Assembly (NCBI GenBank): GCA_030696545.1
Contig: JAUYSA010000069.1
Span: 1-9,526 of the forward strand
Source of the DNA: Hyphomonadaceae bacterium
GTDB lineage: Bacteria > Pseudomonadota > Alphaproteobacteria > Caulobacterales > Hyphomonadaceae
DNA length: 9,526 nucleotides
Direction: 5' to 3'
In this document: positions 1 through 4,476 of the stretch, one piece after another
How the letters are laid out: each line of letters starts with the position of its first letter
Position numbering within the stretch: position 1 is the stretch's first letter
Made by a program: the position numbers and the translations under genes
The notes under the pieces: generated by a model
Database searches by the model: none
What the model was told of the DNA's origin: nothing
What the model saw: the letters and a program-made list of their open reading frames with translations, nothing else

Positions 1-1
1 G

Positions 2-24
2 ATCCTCGGGTCAGGCCCGAGGAT
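2..24. repeat. Intergenic palindrome of the alphaproteobacterial type
   Basis: A perfect 9-bp inverted repeat (ATCCTCGGG at 2-10, CCCGAGGAT at 16-24) surrounds a 5-nt loop just downstream of the rpoH2 stop codon. Neither strand has a T-tract after it, so it is not a classical intrinsic terminator. Palindromes with this core are familiar dispersed intergenic repeats in alphaproteobacterial genomes (from memory). It could still act as an RNA 3'-end stabiliser for the rpoH2 transcript. Confidence 0.6.
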
Positions 25-38
25 GACGGCGATCGCGT

Positions 39-926
39 CTAGGTCGACGGAATAAGGCCGGCTTCTTCTGGGTCGCCGACGATGCGGCAGAGGGCCGACT
101 TTAGTTTGCGCAGCGCCTGGTGTTCGATTTGGCGGACGCGCTCTTTGCTCACGCCGAGTTTGCGGCCGAGGGTTTCGAGGGTGACGCCTTCTTCGACGAG
201 GCGGCGTTCGCGAATGATGATCATCTCGCGCTCGGTAAGATCGGAAAGCGCTTCGGCCAGCCACATCTTGCGGGTGGCGCGGTCGCGGTCGATCATGGTT
301 TCTTCTTCGGGGAGCATGCCCATGTCGGGCAGCAGGTCTTGCCATTCGCTGTCGCCGGCTTCGCCGATCGGGGCGTTGAGCGAGCGATCTGCGGCGGAGA
401 GGCGGGAGGCCATCTTGTCGACTTCGCTTTCGTCAACACGCAGCGCGGTGGCGACGTAGGCGCGGCTTGCGGGCGAAAGGCCGCCATCGGTGGGATCGCG
501 CAGCAGGGCGCGGAGGCGGCGGAGGTTGAAGAACAGGGATTTCTGTGCGGCGGTCGTGCCTGTGCGGACGATCGACCAGTTGCGGAGGATGTAGTCCTGC
601 ACGCAGGAGCGGATCCACCAGGTGGCGTAGGTGGAGAAGCGGAGTTCGCGTTCGGGTTCGAAGCGGGCGGCGGCGAGCATCAGGCCGACATTCCCTTCCT
701 GCACGAGGTCCGACATCGGCAGGCCGTAGGTGCGGAAGCGGGCAGCGATCGCCACAACGAGACGCATGTAGGCGGTGCAGAGTTCATGGAGGGCGTCTTC
801 ATCGCCTTCGACACGCCAGCGACGCGCCAGTTCGAGTTCGTGATCGCGTTCCAGAAGGGGGGCCGACATGGCCTTCTTGACGAAGCGGCGGTCTGCGCGT
901 GTCGCGTTCGTGTCGGTCGCCGCCAT
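39..926 (-). CDS. rpoH: RNA polymerase sigma-32 factor, RpoH2 type
   Basis: This alternative sigma factor directs RNA polymerase to heat, oxidative or envelope stress promoters. The 295-residue product has region 2 at about residues 68-118 (QEGNVGLM at 76-83, RFSTYATWWIR at 96-106), the RpoH-specific box QKSLFFNLRR at 128-137, and a region 4.2 helix-turn-helix at about 248-276 (ETLGRKLGVSKERVRQIE). Variants such as FSTYATWW and NWSIVRTGTTAAQ look like the RpoHII branch rather than RpoHI (LATYAMWW in the family). The open frame continues to 1136, but the ATG at 926 has a GGAG Shine-Dalgarno 7 nt upstream, and the extra 70 codons look like untranslated leader. It lies downstream of carD in the same orientation but is separated by terminators and probably has its own GGAAC-type promoter. 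The rpoH2 assignment rests on motif style, not on a tree. Confidence 0.95.
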   Translation of the reverse strand: MAATDTNATRADRRFVKKAMSAPLLERDHELELARRWRVEGDEDALHELCTAYMRLVVAIAARFRTYGLPMSDLVQEGNVGLMLAAARFEPERELRFSTYATWWIRSCVQDYILRNWSIVRTGTTAAQKSLFFNLRRLRALLRDPTDGGLSPASRAYVATALRVDESEVDKMASRLSAADRSLNAPIGEAGDSEWQDLLPDMGMLPEEETMIDRDRATRKMWLAEALSDLTEREMIIIRERRLVEEGVTLETLGRKLGVSKERVRQIEHQALRKLKSALCRIVGDPEEAGLIPST

Positions 927-955
927 CGGGAACTCCGTGAATTTTTTGTCCCTTT

Positions 956-998
956 GGGCCTGCGGAACATGCTGGCCCGACCGGAGGCAGAGCCTCCG
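956..998 (-). promoter_or_regulatory. Structured rpoH2 5' leader (two hairpins)
   Basis: Two perfect stems lie between the candidate rpoH2 promoter and its start codon. One is a 7-bp stem with a 3-nt loop (CGGAGGC at 982-988, GCCTCCG at 992-998). The other is a 5-bp stem (GGGCC at 956-960, GGCCC at 974-978). In the mRNA the CUCCG of the first stem could alternatively pair with the CGGAG ribosome binding site about 50 nt downstream. That would allow a translation switch, as known for other rpoH mRNAs, but here it is only an inference from complementarity. Confidence 0.35.
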
Positions 999-1010
999 TC
1001 CGACAAAACA

Positions 1011-1035
1011 AACACGCCGGATTGGGGAGGGTTCC
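1011..1035 (-). promoter_or_regulatory. Candidate EcfG/RpoE-type promoter of rpoH2
   Basis: On the minus strand GGAAC (1035-1031) is followed after exactly 16 nt by TGTT (1014-1011). This matches the alphaproteobacterial ECF general-stress pattern GGAAC-N16/17-cGTT at all positions but the first of the -10. It would start transcription near 1003-1005 and give a leader of roughly 80 nt. Control of rpoH2-type genes by ECF sigma factors is known in Sinorhizobium and Rhodobacter. The GGAAC also falls partly in the loop of a small GAGGG/CCCTC stem (1027-1042), so it may be a coincidence of a palindrome. Confidence 0.45.
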
Positions 1036-1116
1036 GCCCCTCGGCAAAAAATCACGGATAAGACTGAGATGGAGTCCGGGGTTCCATCGGGAAGGGCTGG
1101 CCGAAACGAAACTGCC

Positions 1117-1137
1117 AAAAAGCGTGTGCCAGGCACA
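1117..1137 (-). terminator. Second terminator-like hairpin after carD
   Basis: TGTGCC (1125-1130) and GGCACA (1132-1137) are perfect arms around one base, so the RNA would form a 5-bp stem with a 3-nt loop. On the minus strand it is followed after 3 nt by five T residues (1121-1117). It sits directly behind the first carD terminator and may back it up. Confidence 0.4.
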
Positions 1138-1173
1138 AAAGAAACGGGGTGCCCCCGGAAAGGGACGCCCCGT
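1133..1173 (-). terminator. Rho-independent terminator of carD
   Basis: ACGGGGTGCCCC (1144-1155) pairs with GGGACGCCCCGT (1162-1173) through a 12-position stem with one G-U wobble and one mismatch. On the minus strand the stem is followed directly by TTTCTTTTG. It lies 57 nt past the carD stop, the expected place and orientation, and separates carD from rpoH2. Confidence 0.7.
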
Positions 1174-1229
1174 CAAATGTCTAGCTAGTCTTCGCTATCT
1201 TCAGAGGACGCCTCTTCAGGCTGTCCCTT

Positions 1230-1754
1230 TCAGGCGGCGCGCTTGGCCAGCGACTTGGAGAGTTTCTCCACGGCGTCGGCGTGCTTGATGTTTTCCACGG
1301 CCGCGAGTTCGCGGGCCATGCGGTCGAGCGCCGATTCATAGAGCTGGCGTTCGGAATAGGACTGGTCGGGCTGGTCGCCGGCGCGGTGGAGGTCGCGAAC
1401 GACTTCCGCGATGGAGATCAGGTTGCCCGAATTGATCTTCGCTTCGTATTCCTGGGCGCGGCGCGACCACATCGTGCGCTTGATGCGCGCGCGGCCGCCG
1501 AGGGTTCTCAGGGCGTCGCCCACGATACGGGTGGAGGCGAGGGCGCGCATGCCCGACGACGCCGCCTTGGCGGTCGGAACGCGGAGAATCAGCTTGTCCT
1601 GTTCGAAAGCAACGACGAACACTTCGAGCTTCATGCCGGCGACCTGCTGGGTCTCAACGCCTGTCACACGGCCTACACCGTGCGCGGGGTAAACCACATG
1701 CTGTCCGATATTGAAGAGGCCTTCAACGACTTTAGCCGGCAGTTTTTTGGTCAT
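1230..1754 (-). CDS. carD: CarD/CdnL family RNA polymerase-binding regulator
   Basis: CarD/CdnL proteins bind the RNA polymerase beta subunit and stabilise open complexes, mainly at housekeeping and rRNA promoters. The 174-residue product has the usual two-part build. The N-terminal Tudor-like RNAP-interaction domain (about residues 12-75) contains GQHVVYPAHGVGRV at 17-30. A helical C-terminal domain (about 80-165) contains the conserved RARIKRTMWSRRAQEYEAKI stretch. The ATG is preceded by GAGG about 10 nt upstream. The protein ends in KRAA; in Caulobacter CdnL a terminal Ala-Ala is, as I recall, the ClpXP recognition signal, so regulated proteolysis is plausible. It is transcribed in the same direction as fdxA upstream, after a 219-bp gap with its own promoter candidates, and is closed by a strong hairpin terminator. 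Confidence 0.96.
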   Translation of the reverse strand: MTKKLPAKVVEGLFNIGQHVVYPAHGVGRVTGVETQQVAGMKLEVFVVAFEQDKLILRVPTAKAASSGMRALASTRIVGDALRTLGGRARIKRTMWSRRAQEYEAKINSGNLISIAEVVRDLHRAGDQPDQSYSERQLYESALDRMARELAAVENIKHADAVEKLSKSLAKRAA

Positions 1755-1973
1755 TGCTCGATCACCTCGTTACTCGCAATAAGTGTCAGGTCTTCGGGGC
1801 GCCTACCCTAGGGTGTGCGCAGCGGAGCCTGAACTGTTGCGTTGTCTGTTTCGCCCGTCGGCGAGCTCAGATCCTTAGCACAATTGTAAGAAATTTCAAC
1901 TCGTTGCTGCAGCGGGATATGGGCGTTTGCACCGGGTTTTGGCATTCCCTAGCGGCAATTCGCCTCAGAAAAA
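1755..1973 (-). promoter_or_regulatory. carD upstream region with promoter candidate and palindrome
   Basis: This 219-bp gene-free stretch holds the only clearly AT-rich block nearby (about 1871-1900). On the minus strand TTGAAA (1899-1894) is followed after 16 nt by TAAGGA (1877-1872). An alternative -10, TACAAT (1888-1883), overlaps the spacer. Either gives a leader of about 110-120 nt. A perfect 10-bp palindrome ACCCTAGGGT (1805-1814) sits 51-60 nt before the carD start and could be an operator or a leader hairpin. I see no convincing fdxA terminator: five T residues follow the fdxA stop at once, without a strong stem. Confidence 0.4.
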
Positions 1974-2315
1974 TTACTGTCCAGAGCCGGGTTTCGGCGA
2001 AAACAGGGTGGCGAGCTTTCCCTTTACCTTAGCGTAATCGTCCGCATCGGCCGGCGCAGTGCCTTTAACGGTGATGTTGGGCCAGACTTTCGCGTAATCG
2101 GTGTTCAGCTTCAGCCATTTGCCGTCGGCATCGTCTTCCGTGTCCGGGACGATGGCTTCAACCGGGCATTCAGGCTGGCAAACGCCGCAATCGATGCATT
2201 CTTCCGGGTGGATCACCAGGAAGTTCTCGCCTTCGTAGAAGCAGTCCACCGGACATACCTCCACGCAGTCCATGTATTTGCACCGGATGCAGGCGTCGGT
2301 GACGATGTAGGTCAT
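1974..2315 (-). CDS. fdxA: Seven-iron ferredoxin (3Fe-4S plus 4Fe-4S)
   Basis: This small soluble cytoplasmic electron carrier resembles Azotobacter FdI. The 113-residue product has C9, C12, C17, C21 and C25, then C40, C43, C46 and C50, each matching the FdI cysteines shifted by one for the initiator Met. By that alignment C9, C17 and C50 hold the 3Fe-4S cluster and C21, C40, C43 and C46 the 4Fe-4S cluster. The FdI-like tail (VWPNIT and KGKLATLF) is also present, so length and ends are normal. The ATG at 2315 is fixed by the family N-terminus (MTYIVTDAC); its ribosome binding site is weak (GGACGG, about 8 nt). Its redox partner is not evident here. It stands upstream of carD, as in many alphaproteobacteria, but the gene usually found on its other side (S4 protein) is displaced by an insert. 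Confidence 0.97.
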   Translation of the reverse strand: MTYIVTDACIRCKYMDCVEVCPVDCFYEGENFLVIHPEECIDCGVCQPECPVEAIVPDTEDDADGKWLKLNTDYAKVWPNITVKGTAPADADDYAKVKGKLATLFSPKPGSGQ

Positions 2316-2444
2316 GTGGCAAGCCGTCCGTACTGGCGCCGCGACATGGGGCCAGAGACGGGTGTTGTCAATTCAACCGATTGCTTAGCTGTAGTCGTGG
2401 TCAGGGCCGCCGGGCAGGCTGGCATTCGGAGCGAGAGGCGAGTT
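2316..2444. promoter_or_regulatory. Divergent region between fdxA and the propeller gene
   Basis: Both neighbours start outward from this 129-bp stretch. On the minus strand a perfect TTGACA (2371-2366) faces fdxA, but no good -10 follows at 16-18 nt. On the plus strand the same bases read TTGTCA (2365-2370) and face the propeller gene. A GAGAGG Shine-Dalgarno (2433-2438) lies 6 nt before the GTG at 2445. The stretch also includes an ATG at 2346, in frame with the propeller gene but without a ribosome binding site. Confidence 0.35.
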
Positions 2445-3665
2445 GTGGCGCGTGTTCTGGAAGTTGTTGACCGGGTTTGGTCTGGCCACAGTGTGAAGTT
2501 CGCGCTGGCGGTCACCGACGAACGGGTATTCGCCGGGTATTATGACGCCGGCCGGCAACTGATTGTCGCAGCGCGAACCGGGCTCGGCGAATGGGTGCGG
2601 CAGCCGTTGGACACCCATGTGGGCTGGGACAGTCATAACGGCATTGCCATAGGGCTAGATGGATCTGGCCGGCTTCATGTCGCCGCCAACATGCACCGCA
2701 CGCCGCTCGTTTATTTCATGTCCGCCCCCGGAGGCGACGTCAGGACGTTGGCGCCTGTGAGCGTCATGGTGGACGCGGATCTGGAGCGTTACATGACCTA
2801 CCCGGCCTTCATTCGCGATGCGCAAGGCCGGCTGGTGTTTCACTATCGGGACGGCAGGAGCGGGAACGGCCGCGAAATCTGGAACATCTTCGATGAGGCG
2901 ACTGCCTCTTGGCGCCCGCTGATATCGTCACCAATGATCGACGGACAGGGGCGGATGAATGCCTATGTCAGGGGTCCTGTGCTGGGCCCAGACGGCTGGT
3001 TTCACTTGGCCTGGGTGTGGCGGAACAGTTCCATGGCGGAGACCAATCACGATCTTTCGTATGCCAAGAGCCCCGATCTGGTCCGCTGGTTCCGTTCCGA
3101 CGGCGCCGCCTATGACCTGCCGATCACGTTTGATACGGCCGAGATCGTTGACCCGGTTCCCACGTGTGGCGGCATGATCAACAACAACACGGTGATTGGC
3201 TTCGACGGCAAGGGGCGGGTGATGATCACGTACCACAAGTTTGACGAAGCTGGCTGTACTCAGGTGTTTGTGGCGCGCCGTGAAGCAGATGGCTGGCGGA
3301 AAGCTGTAGCAAGCCGGTGGTCGAACTATCGATGGGATTTCAGTGGCAGGGGCGCGATCGATTTCGAGGTGATTGTCTCCGGCGCCGAACCGGACGCGCC
3401 TGGTCTGATAAGGGTAGCGGTCGAGCGCGGCCGGAAGCCCACGGTGCTTATTGTTGAATCCGGAAATCTGAATCCCGTTGAGGAGCGGCACATGCCGTCC
3501 TTGGGCGAACAGCTTGAAGGTCTTGCCGCGATCCCCGAGGGTATGATCCTCAACCGTGCGGACGACAATGGGATGTCGCTGGTATGGGCCACACGGCCAA
3601 AGAACCGGGATGCTCCCTACAACGATGTTTCAGCGCCCACCGAGCTCAACCTGATGCTCAAATAG
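2445..3665 (+). CDS. BNR_4-type beta-propeller protein, ulvan-lyase-like (PL24/PL25 fold)
   Basis: I recognise this as a BNR-repeat (PF15892-like) protein of the group containing PL24 and PL25 ulvan lyases, seven-bladed propellers that cleave sulfated algal polysaccharide. With the GTG at 2445 the product has 406 residues. Family blocks are VWSGHSVKFAL (11-21), GWDSHN (60-65), ANMHRTPLVYF (81-91), TYPAF (118-122), FHYRDGRSGNG (132-142), NAYVRGPVLGPDGWFHLAWV (172-191) and TNHDLSYA. His64, His84, Tyr119, Arg135 and Tyr174 fit the catalytic His-His-Tyr-Arg-Tyr layout (His pair 20 apart, Tyr to Arg 16 apart, as I recall for PL25). The GTG has a good Shine-Dalgarno; an ATG at 2346 would add 33 poorly coding residues. 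Neither start gives a clear signal peptide, odd for a polysaccharide lyase. The gene runs opposite to its neighbours, has visibly lower third-position GC than the helicase, and no sulfatase or glycosidase lies nearby. Substrate is unproven; another uronic-acid polymer or a non-enzymatic role is possible. Confidence 0.82.
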   Translation: MARVLEVVDRVWSGHSVKFALAVTDERVFAGYYDAGRQLIVAARTGLGEWVRQPLDTHVGWDSHNGIAIGLDGSGRLHVAANMHRTPLVYFMSAPGGDVRTLAPVSVMVDADLERYMTYPAFIRDAQGRLVFHYRDGRSGNGREIWNIFDEATASWRPLISSPMIDGQGRMNAYVRGPVLGPDGWFHLAWVWRNSSMAETNHDLSYAKSPDLVRWFRSDGAAYDLPITFDTAEIVDPVPTCGGMINNNTVIGFDGKGRVMITYHKFDEAGCTQVFVARREADGWRKAVASRWSNYRWDFSGRGAIDFEVIVSGAEPDAPGLIRVAVERGRKPTVLIVESGNLNPVEERHMPSLGEQLEGLAAIPEGMILNRADDNGMSLVWATRPKNRDAPYNDVSAPTELNLMLK

Positions 3666-3671
3666 TCTGGC

Positions 3672-4163
3672 TCAGCCGCCGTAAAGGCTGATCCACATGA
3701 CCACGACGCCCCAATGGATGATCACGCCGGGCCAGATCGAGCCGGAGCGGAGGCGGGCGAGGGTGCAGGCGAGGCCAAGCCAGGCGACGAGGCCGAGGAA
3801 GGCCGGATCGACGAATTCGGGGCGTCCGAAGGGCAGGCCGATCCAGGTCTGGAGCGGGTGCCACAAAATGTACGCCAGAAGCGAGCCGACGGCCGCGATT
3901 GGCGCCCCCCGGCGGACCCAGCCGCGGAACAGGACTTCCTCGGACAGGGTGGGGATGATGAAGGCCGACAGCCAAGTCGTCAGGAGCTGGTCGGCAGGTT
4001 TTGGCTTGAGTTGCAGCACGCCCGAATGCGCGGCCCAGGCGCCGGCGGTGATCACCATCAGGAACAGCAGCACGCCCTCTATCGCGGCGCGCAGGTCCGG
4101 CAGGCGCTTGAGCGCCGCCATGGTTTCACTGACAGGGCCGGTAGGCCGTTGGTCGGTAGTCAC
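3672..4163 (-). CDS. Small CPBP (CAAX/Abi-type) intramembrane metalloprotease
   Basis: CPBP proteases are membrane-embedded glutamate/histidine metalloenzymes related to CAAX prenyl endopeptidase Rce1; bacterial substrates are mostly unknown. The product has 163 residues, shorter than the usual 200-300. Motif 1 is SEEVLFRGW (74-82, with the EExxxR pair E75-E76 and R80), motif 2 is YILWH (98-102), and His150 lies in the third motif SIWPGVIIHW. Hydrophobic helices are near 28-45, 59-74, 86-101, 121-136 and 142-160, so the protein is essentially the catalytic core with few extra helices. The start is GTG at 4163, with GAGG 8 nt upstream and only 19 nt after the S4 stop, which suggests coupling; ATG at 4121 is an alternative. 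It converges on the propeller gene with 6 bp between stop codons. Bacteriocin self-immunity is possible for CPBP proteins, but no bacteriocin is visible. Confidence 0.88.
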   Translation of the reverse strand: MTTDQRPTGPVSETMAALKRLPDLRAAIEGVLLFLMVITAGAWAAHSGVLQLKPKPADQLLTTWLSAFIIPTLSEEVLFRGWVRRGAPIAAVGSLLAYILWHPLQTWIGLPFGRPEFVDPAFLGLVAWLGLACTLARLRSGSIWPGVIIHWGVVVMWISLYGG

Positions 4164-4182
4164 TTGTCAGGCCTCGCCAGCG

Positions 4183-4476
4183 TCATTGCCCCTCGATCGC
4201 CTCATAACATGACGCCGCTTCCGATGGCGGCCCCCTTCGTGCGGGAAGGGAAAGAATTCGCACAAGCTTTGGACCGGAAGGCGCGCGGAAGGACACGATG
4301 TCGCCGGGCACGATGGGCGCAGCGGGCTTGTCGATGCGTCGGACCTGACCATCGCGCTCAATGCGGGCGCCGGAGCGATCGATGGCTTCGGTGGCGGAGG
4401 TGCGCGCCTTGAAGAAGCGGGCGCGCCACAGGAATACGTCGAGCCGCATGCGGCCGGTTTCGTCGTCTGCAGTCAT
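4183..4476 (-). CDS. S4-domain RNA-binding protein (Hsp15/HslR-like)
   Basis: The 97-residue basic protein carries an S4 RNA-binding fold in its first half: MRLDVFLWRARFFKARTSAT at 10-29 is the typical helix, followed by IDRSGARIERDGQ and a strand containing PGDIVSF at 57-63. A short tail (LSLPARRGPPSEA) resembles E. coli Hsp15, which binds 50S subunits carrying nascent chains and is heat induced. A ribosome-related or RNA-binding role is therefore likely. The ATG overlaps the helicase stop as ATGA, so translation is probably coupled to the helicase. An internal Met10 would give the exact family start (MRLD), but the coupled upstream ATG fits better. The hslR symbol is withheld because orthology to E. 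coli cannot be shown by eye. Confidence 0.93.
   Translation of the reverse strand: MTADDETGRMRLDVFLWRARFFKARTSATEAIDRSGARIERDGQVRRIDKPAAPIVPGDIVSFRAPSGPKLVRILSLPARRGPPSEAASCYEAIEGQ

Noticed and set aside
120..1061. A 313-codon plus-strand open frame opposite rpoH2
   Set aside because: It is antisense to the strongly conserved sigma factor, its translation shows no recognisable domain, and long antisense frames are expected at this GC content.
1061..1085. A second GGAAC (minus 1085-1081) as an ECF promoter for rpoH2
   Set aside because: At 16-17 nt spacing the bases are GTCT or TCTT, so the GTT of the -10 is missing.
1281..1811. A 176-codon plus-strand open frame opposite carD
   Set aside because: It is a shadow of carD, with no family resemblance or ribosome binding site.
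2208..2444. Upstream extension of the propeller frame, including ATG 2208 and ATG 2346
   Set aside because: The first part is antisense to fdxA; the rest has poorer codon bias and no Shine-Dalgarno. ATG 2346 remains possible but is weaker than GTG 2445.
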